NCBI GenBank assembly: GCA_019359515.1 | Contig: JAHHHC010000021.1 | Coordinates: forward strand, 1-64,000 | Source of the DNA: Desmonostoc vinosum HA7617-LM4 | Lineage (GTDB): Bacteria; Cyanobacteriota; Cyanobacteriia; Cyanobacteriales; Nostocaceae | Reading direction: 5' to 3' | DNA length: 64,000 nt | Shown: positions 34,206 through 43,617 of the stretch, one piece after another | Numbering within the stretch: the stretch's first letter is position 1 | Layout of the letters: each line of letters starts with the position of its first letter | Made by a program: the position numbers and the translations under genes | Notes under the pieces: model-generated | Seen by the model: only the letters and a program-made list of their open reading frames with translations | What the model was told of the DNA's origin: nothing | Database searches by the model: none

Positions 34206-35465
34206 CTAGTCCCCAGCCCCTAATTCTGCTCTGGCACGGAATAAGGGAGATGGAAAGAAGGTTTGTAATGTAGCTTGCCTTTCTGCTACGGGTTCTGGGG
34301 CATAGTTCCAAAGGCTGCTGTAGTAAAAGAAGGCTACCCCTAAACCTCGTTCTTGAGCAGCTCGTACTTGTGATCTGATTTGTTTCATTGGCGCTGGGTT
34401 GTTGCGTAACCCCGCCATAATCCCAACGCCGGTAGGGATGATTTGCTGTGCTTCTTGCATTTCTGGACGGGTAATCTTGTCGATAAAGCTTTGCAGATTT
34501 GGCCGATAAACTTGCACAATCAACTCATCTACAATACCTTGGCGTAACCAAGAGAGCCAGTCTTGCAGTTGAAATTTGTAAGCAAAGTTGTAGTAGTTAG
34601 GGGAAACCGAGAAAATTGCTTGGGGTTTTCTAGCTTTTACAATTTCATTTAGTTGTACCATGAACTGTGTGATTTTATCTGCCCGCCAACTTACCCATTC
34701 TGGATCTTGAGGATTGGTTGGAGGATTCTTCTTCATTTCTTGAGTGTACAGGGCTACCGTATATTGATCGTAGCCAAATTCATGGGGTAAACTCATGTGG
34801 TCATCGAACTGAATCCCATCAACATCATATTGACTGACGATTTCTAGCACGAGACTGCTAATAAACTGCTGCACTTGCGGATGGAAAGGATTAAGCCACA
34901 TCACCTCACCCGCCGCACTGATTGATGTTTGGCTACCATCGCGCTTTTGTGTGAACCAATTCGGATGATTGAGTGCGAGTTCTGAAGTTGGGGGGGCCAT
35001 AAAACCGAACTCAAACCAGGGAATCGCTAGTAAATTTTGACGATGGGCTTTATTAATCAAGTCTGCAAGAATATCATGTCCATCTGAGCCTCGCAAGACA
35101 AAGGGTTGGATGCCTGCGCGTTTTGCCACCGCGCTGGGATACATCACATACCCAGAATTCCACACCACAGGATAGATGGTATTGAAGTTCAACTGCCGCA
35201 ACTTTTTAACGGCGTCTTGGACTTTGGCGCGATCTTTGAGGGTGTCAAAATCATTATTAGTCATCCACACTCCCCGAATTTCTTGGCGGGGTAGTTGTGC
35301 GATCGCAGGAGTAAAACTATTTACTAAAAGTACCGTTAAAAATGATATCAAAAAAAGGACTGGGAGGGAATGCTTAAGCCATCGCTGCCAATCTAAAGGC
35401 TTGAATAATGCATGAGCTACCCGCGCTCGCCATCCCATATTGTTGTGATGGAAACTAAATGTCAT
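34206..35465 (-). CDS. GHL10/DUF187 family glycoside-hydrolase-like protein
   Basis: The 419-residue protein has a basic N terminus and a hydrophobic segment (about residues 30-55) serving as signal or anchor, then a (beta/alpha)8-barrel of the glycosyl-hydrolase-like 10 family: QEIRGVWMTNNDFDTL, LNFNTIYPVVWNSGYVMY, LLAIPWFEFGFM, VMWLNPFHPQVQQF and DVDGIQFDDHMSLP. Acidic residues in WFEFGF and QFDDH are likely catalytic. Some family members act on peptidoglycan-like or polysaccharide substrates; the substrate here is unknown. Predicted to act in the periplasm. Confidence 0.88.
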   Translation of the reverse strand: MTFSFHHNNMGWRARVAHALFKPLDWQRWLKHSLPVLFLISFLTVLLVNSFTPAIAQLPRQEIRGVWMTNNDFDTLKDRAKVQDAVKKLRQLNFNTIYPVVWNSGYVMYPSAVAKRAGIQPFVLRGSDGHDILADLINKAHRQNLLAIPWFEFGFMAPPTSELALNHPNWFTQKRDGSQTSISAAGEVMWLNPFHPQVQQFISSLVLEIVSQYDVDGIQFDDHMSLPHEFGYDQYTVALYTQEMKKNPPTNPQDPEWVSWRADKITQFMVQLNEIVKARKPQAIFSVSPNYYNFAYKFQLQDWLSWLRQGIVDELIVQVYRPNLQSFIDKITRPEMQEAQQIIPTGVGIMAGLRNNPAPMKQIRSQVRAAQERGLGVAFFYYSSLWNYAPEPVAERQATLQTFFPSPLFRARAELGAGD

Positions 35466-35669
35466 ATAGTCTACAGAAATTTATGCTTACTAGAGAATCA
35501 GTGAATTGGTAGTCTTGCACTCAATGCCGAACATCAAAATCGCTGCCTCCAAAAAACTGAAGCAGACACTCACAGTAGAATAGTTGACGCATTTAGTAGG
35601 TCAATAGTGCCCGTTTGTTGCGTAGGGACACTCCGGTTTGATAATGTGGCGAACATCGCGGACTTTAAA

Positions 35670-35801
35670 ATGAGCAGTTTATTAACAAAGCTGATGGACA
35701 ACGATTTACTAACTTTTTTCGCGGCTGCTGGGTTGATGATCCTCTATCTATTCTTCTCAGCTTTCACCGAAATGGGTACTAAACTCCCCTGGAAAAAATA
35801 A
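35670..35801 (+). CDS. Small single-pass membrane protein
   Basis: From the ATG at 35670 a 43-residue protein follows: a polar start (SSLLTKLMDND), one transmembrane helix (LLTFFAAAGLMILYLFFSAF) and a short tail ending PWKK. An in-frame ATG at 35607 gives an unconvincing longer form. The size and layout resemble small subunits of photosynthetic or NDH complexes, but I do not recognise it by name. Confidence 0.5.
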   Translation: MSSLLTKLMDNDLLTFFAAAGLMILYLFFSAFTEMGTKLPWKK

Positions 35802-36304
35802 ACTCCCATACTTCAACTTCTCCTGTTGGAGACGCTACGCATAGCTTGCTTCCCCTTAAGGGAAAACTCAGTAAGATTTTCCAATTCCCAAGAAGACGCA
35901 AAGACGCGGGGAAGGAAAGACGCGGAGCGCGACCCTTCTCAAGGTCGAAGCACTGGTCAAAAGCCCCCGAATGCGAGTCGTGGAGGCAAAAAACGTTTTC
36001 CTTGCTTGAATCCCCTAGCTTTAGTTATGGGGACTCTCCGCGTCCCCGCGTCCAAACGTCTCCGCGTCCTCATCAACCACTTCCTCCGGGAGCGGGGCCC
36101 CGAGTTCCCCATTCCCCACTAAAACTATGTTCATTAAACAAGCATTAATATTGTTTTAACTTAGCTTAATATTAATAGTTATGTATAAACTATTTTACTG
36201 CAACTTCATAATTTAATCAAAAATCAATGTTAATTCATGTTAGATTGTAATGGCTGTAATATTATGAAAATCAATAATTATAATACACACTAGGGAAATT
36301 AGCA
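35802..36304. other. Repeat-rich spacer and upstream region of the T4SS-like cluster
   Basis: The left part holds dispersed repeats: 35828-35862 (inverted copy of the 164-211 family), 'gacgcgg' units at 35895-35925 and 36025-36070, and 36078-36109, whose complement recurs at 50757-50790. The right part (36130-36300) is AT-rich and precedes the cluster; TATAAT at 36279-36284 is a weak promoter candidate without a -35 box. No gene. Confidence 0.6.
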
Positions 36305-36919
36305 ATGCTTAGACAAAGTTCTCACCAGAGAACCTTTTTCAAACCTTTAAATGATAGTGCTGCACAAAAATCTCATGCTCTGCGGTTAGTGCTAAAATCC
36401 TGCTTTACCAGACTAGTTGAGTCTGTGCCTTTTTTACTTGCCTGCGCTGTTTTTGTCAGCGTGATTAGCTTGGGGAGTCCTATCTTAGTTTTTTGTTTAC
36501 TTTTAGGCAGTTTAATCGCAGTCACTATACAGCGAATTGGTCAGCAAGTGAATTTACCGAAGCGATCGCTTTTGTTATTACAAATTTTAGCAGTAGTCGT
36601 CATTCTCAGTTTATTTTGGTTAGACTATTTTGCAGCGCCCGCCCAAGCGCAATTTTTTAAGAAAGCCGAAGATTTTTTCAAAAACACCTTAACCCAAGGT
36701 GCAACAACAAACTCCAATAGCCAAGCAGCAGTTAGTTTAGTATTCAATGTCTTACGCGCACTTTATTTACTCTATATTGCCGTTTCCTTGATTGGCGTGA
36801 TTAACGCAGTTCGTAAAGATGAAGATTGGCAAAGTGTTGCCAGAACTCCTTTATTAGTTGTTGTAGCTGTCACAGTTGCTGACATCCTTACAGGCTTTGT
36901 CATCGGCCCAGGTAATTAA
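36305..36919 (+). CDS. VirB2/TrbC-like pilin-type membrane protein (putative)
   Basis: The 204-residue protein has two hydrophobic helices in its N-terminal half, then a DYFAAPAQAQFF segment resembling a signal peptidase site, then a short polar region and two more transmembrane helices (about residues 150-170 and 180-200). A cleaved product with two helices and short loops is the usual shape of VirB2/TrbC major pilins of type IV secretion systems. The long leader is unusual. The main support is context: it is first in a run that includes VirB4-, VirB6- and VirB10-like genes. Confidence 0.5.
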   Translation: MLRQSSHQRTFFKPLNDSAAQKSHALRLVLKSCFTRLVESVPFLLACAVFVSVISLGSPILVFCLLLGSLIAVTIQRIGQQVNLPKRSLLLLQILAVVVILSLFWLDYFAAPAQAQFFKKAEDFFKNTLTQGATTNSNSQAAVSLVFNVLRALYLLYIAVSLIGVINAVRKDEDWQSVARTPLLVVVAVTVADILTGFVIGPGN

Positions 36920-36929
36920 GATAGTAGAA

Positions 36930-37301
36930 ATGTCTCAAGAGCGCGAACAAGAATTTCGTCCAGTTAACCAAATTTTGGGAAGCCAACCTTCATTAGGGCC
37001 AATCCCTGCTGATCAAGTCCTTCCTTGGACGGTAATTTGTCTAACTTCTTACTTTATCATCAATGGAATTTTTGGTGGTCTTTTCCAAGATGAATTTCAA
37101 AAGTGGTTGTGGACTATATTAATTGCTGGTTGGGGAATGGGGACTTGGTGGATATTAACAGGTGGTAGGAGTTGGAGTTTTTTAAGCAAATTTATTGGTG
37201 TTCCCGCCTGGACAAGAGGCTTTGCTCGTTATCGTAGTTTGCTCGAAATTAGCCATGAAGCAAAAAATCGGAAAACAAAGCGTCAACGTCGCCGGAAATG
37301 A
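36930..37301 (+). CDS. VirB3-like small inner-membrane protein (putative)
   Basis: From the ATG at 36930 the protein has 123 residues. Two adjacent hydrophobic helices (about residues 28-75) are followed by a basic C terminus (KNRKTKRQRRRK). VirB3/TrbD proteins are small, have this topology and sit next to the VirB4 ATPase gene, as here. It overlaps the next gene by 47 bases. The assignment rests on size, topology and position only; an upstream ATG at 36876 would overlap the previous gene. Confidence 0.5.
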   Translation: MSQEREQEFRPVNQILGSQPSLGPIPADQVLPWTVICLTSYFIINGIFGGLFQDEFQKWLWTILIAGWGMGTWWILTGGRSWSFLSKFIGVPAWTRGFARYRSLLEISHEAKNRKTKRQRRRK

Positions 37302-40002
37302 AACTAGATTAACACCATTTGAAGATGCTTTACATTTGGCGACAATGTTACGCGTCTGTTTGAATGGACGTGATATTGGCGCGTACCTTTTAACCAAAGG
37401 AACCCAAAAAGATAGGTTTTGCTTTGTTTTTGGTTTTGAATGTAAAGGTATTCACACCACCTTACGCCCAGAACAAATCGATACTATCTTCAATAATTTG
37501 GAAGCTGGCTTAAAAGATATCCCCAGTGGTGAAAGAATGACCTTGCACTTGGGATCATTTAGTTCAGATAGACATCGACAACAAGAACTAACATCGTTAT
37601 TAAAAAAAACACCATCAAGAGACATCAAATATTTGTTGATGGCAGAACGGGCGCGAGTCAAAGAAATGACTGCATCTGGAATTCGCAAGCCTAAATTTCT
37701 CCGCATTTATGCAACCTACACTTTTGAAATCAATACAACAAATGCCGATGATTGGGTAGAAAAGCTTTTAGCTAAAGCTGAATTGTGGTGGTTAAAATTC
37801 AAAGGCGATCTTTCAGAAGTAGAAAACCAGCGCGTCGAAGCGATAATTACCAACGCATATCAACAAGGCTTTTCGCGTTGGGAACAACTTTTATCTAACA
37901 AAATGGGTTTGGATGTCAAACCCTTAACCGCAGAAGAACTCTGGGAAAACATCTGGAATAGATTTAACGATACACAACCAATAGAAATTCCCCAGCTAAT
38001 TACTTTAGATGAATACGGACTCCACGAACAAGCTTATTCCGACTTATCCAGTACTAAATTATTGGTAGAAAACATCCACAGTACAACCTTATTAATGGAG
38101 TCTAGCATACCTTGTGCAGACCGTCGTTGGGTGAATGTAAATAATCGCTATATTGGGGCATTGACATTTTTAGAAAAACCCGGTGGTTGGCCAAATAAAT
38201 CATCTCAATTGCGGTATTTATGGGAACTCTTAGCAAGAGAAACAGTAGTAGATACAGAAATATTTTGTGAATTGACAGCGGCTAATCCAGCATTAGTAAA
38301 AACGACACTACAACGAGTGCTGAAACAGTCAAACATGACAACAATCATGGCTCAAGAAAAGAGTAAAACTATTGATGTCAACGCTCAATTAAAGTTAAGA
38401 AAATCAGTAGCGGCACAAGAGCAACTATATGAAGGTGCAGTACCAATTTACACAGGGATAGCGATATTAGTACATCGTCCCAACGTCGAGAAATTAGATG
38501 AGGCAACAAGATATATTGAAAACTGTTTTCAACGTCCAGCACGAGTAATTAGAGAAACAGAATACGCCTGGAAGATTTGGTTACAAACTCTCCCCATAGT
38601 TTGGGAGGGTTTATTAGCAAAACCCTTCAACCGTCGTCAACTATATTTAACCAGTGAAGTACCAGGGTTAATGCCTTTAGTGATGACTAAAGCAGGTGAT
38701 AAACAAGGCTTTGAGTTAATCGCTGAAGAAGGGGGAACACCAATACATATAGATTTGTTTAACCAACACAAAAACTTAGCATTGTTCGCCACAACTCGTG
38801 CAGGTAAATCGGTATTGGTATCAGGAATTTTAACTCAAGCCTTAGCTTATGACATACCCGTAGTCGCGTTGGACTTTCCCAAGCCCGATGGTACGTCTAC
38901 ATTTACCGACTATACAGAGTTTATGGAGCGGAACGGGGCATATTTTGATATATCCAAACAATCGAATAACCTATTTGAGCAGCCAGATTTGAGTTCGCTT
39001 AACCCAGAACAACAACGCGATCGCACCCTAGATTATATCGCCTTTTTAGAATCAGCCCTGTTGACAATGGTTCTCGGCTCATCTACAGAAAGCCAGTTAT
39101 TAGCGCAAACAGTGCGATCGCTTCTTAATTTAGCATTAGAAGCCTTCTTTGCAGACGAGGGTATCAAAGAACGGTATCGCCTAGCAATGGCTGGAGGGTT
39201 TGGGACTCCAGCTTGGCAAAAAACCCCCACCTTAAAAGACTTCCTTTACTTCTGTTCACCAGAACACTTACAGTTAAATTCCTTGAGTGGGAGAGTCGAA
39301 GACGCCCTTAGCCAAATTCAACTACGTCTGCGGTTTTGGCTTTCCAGCCGCGTTGGACAAGCCATTTCAGCACCATCTAGCTTTCCCACCGATGCCCAAC
39401 TTTTAGTTTTCGCTTTAAGAAACCTCTCCGACAGCGAAGATGCAGCCGTACTATCCTTAAGCGCTTATTCAGCAGCCTTAAGACGTGCCTTGAGTAGTCC
39501 AGCCTCGATATTCTTTATTGATGAAGCACCGATTTTATTTGAATTTGAGCAAATCTCCGATTTAGTTGGCAGAATCTGCGCTAACGGTGCTAAAGCAGGT
39601 ATTAGAGTCATATTATCAGCCCAAGACCCCGACACCATCGCTAGATCCAAAGCCGCATCAAAGATTTTACAAAACTTGACAACACGTTTGATAGGACGTA
39701 TTCAACCGGTTGCAGTCGATAGTTTTGCAGACATCTTAAAATATCCCCGCAAAATTATTTCTCGTAATGCTTCTGAAAGCTTCTTTCCTCGTAAAGAAGG
39801 TGTTTATAGTCAATGGTTATTGGATGATAACGGCATATATACATTTTGTCGTTACTATCCAGGTTATGAACAACTAGCAGCAGTTGCTAACAACCCCAAT
39901 GAACAAAGCGCACGTCAACAAGCAATGCAAAATTACACTGATAAATATGAGGCAATTTCGGCGTTTGCGCGTCAGCTAGTAGCTTCGCTGCGTAGTAGTT
40001 GA
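37255..40002 (+). CDS. VirB4/TraC-like secretion ATPase
   Basis: From the ATG at 37255 the protein has 915 residues. The C-terminal half is a P-loop ATPase: a Walker A variant in LALFATTRAGKSVLVSGIL, Walker B in SIFFIDEAPILFEFE, and a downstream VILSAQDPDTIARSKAASKI segment. The N-terminal half is the long VirB4-type domain. VirB4 powers assembly of the secretion channel and pilus at the inner membrane. The last G in the usual GxGKS is preceded by Arg-Ala here, which is slightly atypical. It overlaps the VirB3-like gene, indicating coupled translation. Confidence 0.85.
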   Translation: MKQKIGKQSVNVAGNETRLTPFEDALHLATMLRVCLNGRDIGAYLLTKGTQKDRFCFVFGFECKGIHTTLRPEQIDTIFNNLEAGLKDIPSGERMTLHLGSFSSDRHRQQELTSLLKKTPSRDIKYLLMAERARVKEMTASGIRKPKFLRIYATYTFEINTTNADDWVEKLLAKAELWWLKFKGDLSEVENQRVEAIITNAYQQGFSRWEQLLSNKMGLDVKPLTAEELWENIWNRFNDTQPIEIPQLITLDEYGLHEQAYSDLSSTKLLVENIHSTTLLMESSIPCADRRWVNVNNRYIGALTFLEKPGGWPNKSSQLRYLWELLARETVVDTEIFCELTAANPALVKTTLQRVLKQSNMTTIMAQEKSKTIDVNAQLKLRKSVAAQEQLYEGAVPIYTGIAILVHRPNVEKLDEATRYIENCFQRPARVIRETEYAWKIWLQTLPIVWEGLLAKPFNRRQLYLTSEVPGLMPLVMTKAGDKQGFELIAEEGGTPIHIDLFNQHKNLALFATTRAGKSVLVSGILTQALAYDIPVVALDFPKPDGTSTFTDYTEFMERNGAYFDISKQSNNLFEQPDLSSLNPEQQRDRTLDYIAFLESALLTMVLGSSTESQLLAQTVRSLLNLALEAFFADEGIKERYRLAMAGGFGTPAWQKTPTLKDFLYFCSPEHLQLNSLSGRVEDALSQIQLRLRFWLSSRVGQAISAPSSFPTDAQLLVFALRNLSDSEDAAVLSLSAYSAALRRALSSPASIFFIDEAPILFEFEQISDLVGRICANGAKAGIRVILSAQDPDTIARSKAASKILQNLTTRLIGRIQPVAVDSFADILKYPRKIISRNASESFFPRKEGVYSQWLLDDNGIYTFCRYYPGYEQLAAVANNPNEQSARQQAMQNYTDKYEAISAFARQLVASLRSS

Positions 40003-40077
40003 CTTTTTTTGTCGGGCTACGCCCCGCTTCTCTAACATGCATAGGCGCAAAGAAGACCAAAAATATCATATAAATAT

Positions 40078-40881
40078 ATGCGAAAAACAACTGTTTTGAC
40101 TCTAGCTTTAATATCTCTGGCAGCCTTGCCAGTAGTGGCGCAATTTAGTGATACGTCGCAAGTTGGTGAAGTTTGGGTTGATTTTCAATCATATTCTCTA
40201 GACTTTCAAAATTACTTGAGAAATAATGCTAGGGATACATTAAAAAATGTCGAACCGCAAACTCAAAGTGCAATCAGCGGTGCTTCTGGAGAGTTGAATA
40301 TACCTGATCCTATCGCGGCTGGACAGAGAGTTCGTAGCGATATATTTATCAATAGCATATCAGATAGGTTTGAGAATAATTCAGTAGTGCGAGCCAATTT
40401 AGTTAATAACGAAATCAACCGTTTAATCACCCGTGGGGCTGTGGTAGGTGCTTTGGGTGACGCTGGACAAATTCGGACAAAAGCGAAGTTAAGAAACACA
40501 GAAATAGCATTGAGAAATATTGCCGGATTTGCGGAAGAAGCTGAAGAAAAAAGTCAAGAATTGCTTGATAAACTGCCTATTATTGATTACGCTAAGCTTG
40601 CTGCTGATCCCGGCACTGCGCTTTTATCACAATTACTCAACACCAATCAAGCACAAATTCTTAAAATTCAACAAGAACAAGCAAAAATTGTGGGAGAAAC
40701 ACTTGCTCAAACAATACAAAATAATCAATCTATCCAATACTCTAACTTAAACTTAGCCAACATTTCCCAACAAGTAGAAGAATCAAATCGCGCCCGCAGA
40801 GTAGACGCATCCACAGAAGCTGCAAGACTATTACGAGCTACTTCTCAAGTAGAATTATTTGGGAAAACTAACGAAAATTAA
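40078..40881 (+). CDS. VirB5/TrbJ-like secreted coiled-coil protein (putative)
   Basis: The 267-residue protein starts with a signal peptide (KTTVLTLALISLAALPVVAQF). The mature protein is almost all helical and predicted coiled coil, rich in Gln and Asn, with no cysteines. VirB5/TrbJ minor pilus proteins have this form, and the gene lies between VirB4- and VirB6-like genes, where virB5 usually is. No sequence motif proves it. Confidence 0.5.
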   Translation: MRKTTVLTLALISLAALPVVAQFSDTSQVGEVWVDFQSYSLDFQNYLRNNARDTLKNVEPQTQSAISGASGELNIPDPIAAGQRVRSDIFINSISDRFENNSVVRANLVNNEINRLITRGAVVGALGDAGQIRTKAKLRNTEIALRNIAGFAEEAEEKSQELLDKLPIIDYAKLAADPGTALLSQLLNTNQAQILKIQQEQAKIVGETLAQTIQNNQSIQYSNLNLANISQQVEESNRARRVDASTEAARLLRATSQVELFGKTNEN

Positions 40882-41020
40882 GGATTTTTTACCTCACGCA
40901 GAGGCGCGGAGGCGCGGAGGAAGAGAGAAAGAAGAGAAACTTTGTTATAAAAACTCAAAACTCCTTTCTGCGTCTGGGGCGTCTCTGCGTGAAATTTCAC
41001 CTAATTTTAATATAAACAAA
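40882..41020. repeat. Inverted dispersed repeat within the T4SS-like cluster
   Basis: The spacer is bounded by CCTCACGCAGAGGCGC (about 40892) and GGCGTCTCTGCGTGAAA (about 40978-40995), forming a long imperfect inverted repeat. It is open in the frame of the next gene and so gives a false longer start. Confidence 0.6.
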
Positions 41021-42067
41021 ATGCATCTCCTGACACCAATCCTCGCCCAAACAGACATAGACGAAGTACTCGGTAGTGGTGCAATAACTGCTCGCAGTAT
41101 TGCCGAAAGTTGGGACAATCAATGGCTAGATTTATTACAAAATAATACTACTAATAATTTATATGGAGCGCTCACAAGTTTGGGTGTATTTTTTGCCGTC
41201 GGAACCCTGTTGTTTTTTATGCTACAATGGCTCAAAGATTTGATATATAACGATTATGGTCGTCCAATATCAGCTTTAATTTGGCCTTTTATTGTAGTCA
41301 TTCTGTTAAATAATACCGGGAGTGGTAGTATATTATCTAACTTGACATTGGGAGTACGAAACTTGATCAATACTGTCAACCAGCAAGTAGTATCAACGGC
41401 AAATGCAGAACAAGTTTATCAGCAAGCACTAAATATGAGTGTTGCCGAAGAAGTCGCTGGTTCTCTGCTGCGTCCTTGTCAGTCTCTTACCGGTGAACAG
41501 CAAACTCAATGTTTTGTCAAAGCTAACGATAAACTCACCATTCTTTGGCAAGAATACCGCAATTTATATGGCAATAAAGCCTGGATAGATAGGTTAGAAA
41601 GTAAAGTAAATTACATTGCATACGGCACAGGCCCTGTGTCAGAAGCCTCATTTAATGCCTTGTTAGGTTCTACTATCCAAACAGGGATTAAAAACTTTCT
41701 AGTTTCCTTGCAATATGCTTTCCAGAATTTGATAGAAGCCACCATGTTGTTGATAGCAGCTTTAGGGCCCTTGGCTGTGGGTGGTTCTTTACTACCTGTT
41801 GCTGGTAAGCCAATTTTCGCCTGGTTGACTGGGTTTTTATCTATTGGCATTTCTAAATTTTCATTTAATATTATTGCAGTCTTGACAGCCGCTGTGATTG
41901 TCAATGGCCCAGGACAAGATGTGAATGTTGATCCTGATTTGATGTGGTTTATGATTTTTTTAGGAGTTTTAGCACCAGTTTTATCTTTACTTGTGGCTGC
42001 GGCTGGAGGATTTGCAGTTTTTAATGCTATTAGTAATACGAGTGAATTGGTGAAGGAGAGGATATAA
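41021..42067 (+). CDS. VirB6/TrbL-like polytopic membrane protein
   Basis: From the ATG at 41021 the protein has 348 residues (the longer frame from 40859 runs through a repeat). It has an N-terminal export-like segment, two helices (about residues 48-100), a central loop with two cysteines, and a C-terminal block of three or four helices (ATMLLIAALGPLAVGGSLLP and LMWFMIFLGVLAPVLSLLVA). This is the layout of VirB6/TrbL proteins, which form part of the inner-membrane channel. Its C-terminal GGFAVFNAISNTSELVKERI is typical of a cytoplasmic end. Confidence 0.7.
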   Translation: MHLLTPILAQTDIDEVLGSGAITARSIAESWDNQWLDLLQNNTTNNLYGALTSLGVFFAVGTLLFFMLQWLKDLIYNDYGRPISALIWPFIVVILLNNTGSGSILSNLTLGVRNLINTVNQQVVSTANAEQVYQQALNMSVAEEVAGSLLRPCQSLTGEQQTQCFVKANDKLTILWQEYRNLYGNKAWIDRLESKVNYIAYGTGPVSEASFNALLGSTIQTGIKNFLVSLQYAFQNLIEATMLLIAALGPLAVGGSLLPVAGKPIFAWLTGFLSIGISKFSFNIIAVLTAAVIVNGPGQDVNVDPDLMWFMIFLGVLAPVLSLLVAAAGGFAVFNAISNTSELVKERI

Positions 42068-42090
42068 GTTTTCGCACAGGAGATGAGTAA

Positions 42091-42912
42091 ATGGTACGTC
42101 TATTAGAAAAAAGGAAACGAACAGCAAGTGTTTTGACACTATTTGCGATCGCAACTTTCAGTTTACATATACTAGTCTTACTTATATTTATCTTCCAAGG
42201 TGTGAGAATTCGCCAACTCAGCCTGAGAAAACCTCCCAACTTTGTGCAAATGCTAGATGGCAAATCCCTAGCAGCCACTAATGATTTGGCCAGAGAACCC
42301 GAAGCCATTCGGCAATTCGTTAGTAAGACGATGACATCAATGTTTAATTGGTCGGGAACTCTCCCAGCCAGAACTATTGAAGAAGTTTCCAACCCCAAAC
42401 CAGATTTAGGCATTTTAATTAGAACATCTCAAGGTGGTAGCCAAAGAGTTAGTACTAGCAGTTGGCTGGCGAGTTTTGCTTTATCGGAAGATTTTCGTAA
42501 AGGTTTTTTAGGTCAAATCGCCGAAATCACACCACCAGAAGTTTTTTCTAGCAACCCCAGCCAAGCTATGTCATTGCAGTTAAATATTAAGCGGGTTTAT
42601 CCCCCTCAAGAAATTACACCGGGTAAATGGCGAGTGGGTATGGTAGCTGACCTCATACAAAAAAAACGAGCCGAAAATAGAACAGTCATCACCCCTTTTA
42701 ATAAAGATTTACTTGTGCGTGCAATCGATTATTTTGCGAACCCACAAACGAGTAATACAGATATTCAAAAAGCAATTTACAGCATTCGCACCGATAAGCT
42801 AGAAATATACGAAATTCGGAATTTGTGCTTGATAGACGAATATAATAACGCCAATCCAGATAATTCTAAACAATGCGGGAGTAGAAAAAATTCAGATAAC
42901 TTTTTAAGATAA
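42091..42912 (+). CDS. VirB8/TrbF-like bitopic protein, copy 1
   Basis: The 273-residue protein has one N-terminal transmembrane helix (about residues 15-38) and a periplasmic domain, as VirB8/TrbF proteins do. Segments shared with the next gene are LAREPEAIRQFVSKTM, GKWRVGMVADLIQ and IRTDKLEIYEIRNLC. VirB8 links inner-membrane components with the core complex. The C terminus has an Asn/Asp/Cys-rich tail. The naming rests on topology, size and context. Confidence 0.6.
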   Translation: MVRLLEKRKRTASVLTLFAIATFSLHILVLLIFIFQGVRIRQLSLRKPPNFVQMLDGKSLAATNDLAREPEAIRQFVSKTMTSMFNWSGTLPARTIEEVSNPKPDLGILIRTSQGGSQRVSTSSWLASFALSEDFRKGFLGQIAEITPPEVFSSNPSQAMSLQLNIKRVYPPQEITPGKWRVGMVADLIQKKRAENRTVITPFNKDLLVRAIDYFANPQTSNTDIQKAIYSIRTDKLEIYEIRNLCLIDEYNNANPDNSKQCGSRKNSDNFLR

Positions 42913-42916
42913 CACA

Positions 42917-43597
42917 ATGCAAATACTAAAAACAGAAAATAAGAAAAATAACTCCCTCCCATTATTAGCTGTAGCCACATTCGGCTTAAATTTATTCACA
43001 TTACTGTTACTAGTATTCAACAATTATTTAATCCAGCAGTTAGGTCAGCAACTCACGCCTCAAAGCCTAGTCCAACTTGCTGATGGTCGTGCTATTACAG
43101 TAGACCCTAAACAAAATTTAGAACGAGAACCAGAAACAATTCGCCGTTTTGTTGGTGGCGCTATGAGCCTAATGCTAACTTGGTCAGAACAACAACCACC
43201 AAAAACTGTCTGGGCAATTAGTTCAGAATTAATAGCTGATAAAGTGCAGCAAAAGTTTCAGTCAGAAATTACTAATTTAAATCCAGATAGCCAATTTGAA
43301 AATGTCACCAGAGGAAACGAGAGTGTATTAGTCATCCAAAAAATTTCTCAGCCTGTAAAAATCAACGATGGTCAATGGAGAGTGGAGATACTTGCCAATC
43401 AATTAACCTTTAGTACTGCTGATAAATTGGGAAAATCCGCTAAATTTAATAAACAAATTGTAGTCCAAGCTATAAATGAACCAGCTACATCATTACCAAA
43501 TACAGCTCTTTCGTTACAATCAGTAGCTTATCGCCTCGGCGAGTCTAGACTAGAAATTTACAATATATGTGACATTAAAGATAAAAACTGTTCTTAA
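42917..43597 (+). CDS. VirB8/TrbF-like bitopic protein, copy 2
   Basis: This 226-residue protein is a paralogue of the preceding gene, four bases downstream: one transmembrane helix (about residues 16-38), then LEREPETIRRFVGGAM, GQWRVEILANQL and LGESRLEIYNICDIKDKNC, which align with the first copy in the same order. Two different VirB8-like proteins side by side suggest a heteromeric inner-membrane ring. Confidence 0.6.
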   Translation: MQILKTENKKNNSLPLLAVATFGLNLFTLLLLVFNNYLIQQLGQQLTPQSLVQLADGRAITVDPKQNLEREPETIRRFVGGAMSLMLTWSEQQPPKTVWAISSELIADKVQQKFQSEITNLNPDSQFENVTRGNESVLVIQKISQPVKINDGQWRVEILANQLTFSTADKLGKSAKFNKQIVVQAINEPATSLPNTALSLQSVAYRLGESRLEIYNICDIKDKNCS

Positions 43598-43617
43598 AAT
43601 TATTGCCAGGTAATATC

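Noticed and set aside
35826-36148. Two overlapping open frames of about 100 residues upstream of the T4SS-like cluster
   Set aside because: Both are made of 'gacgcgg' and other dispersed repeats and have no codon pattern of a real protein.
36876-36929. Upstream start for the VirB3-like gene
   Set aside because: It would overlap the end of the VirB2-like gene by over 40 bases; the ATG at 36930 fits size and topology.
40859-41020. Longer N terminus of the VirB6-like protein
   Set aside because: The extra 54 residues come from an inverted dispersed repeat; the ATG at 41021 gives a normal start.
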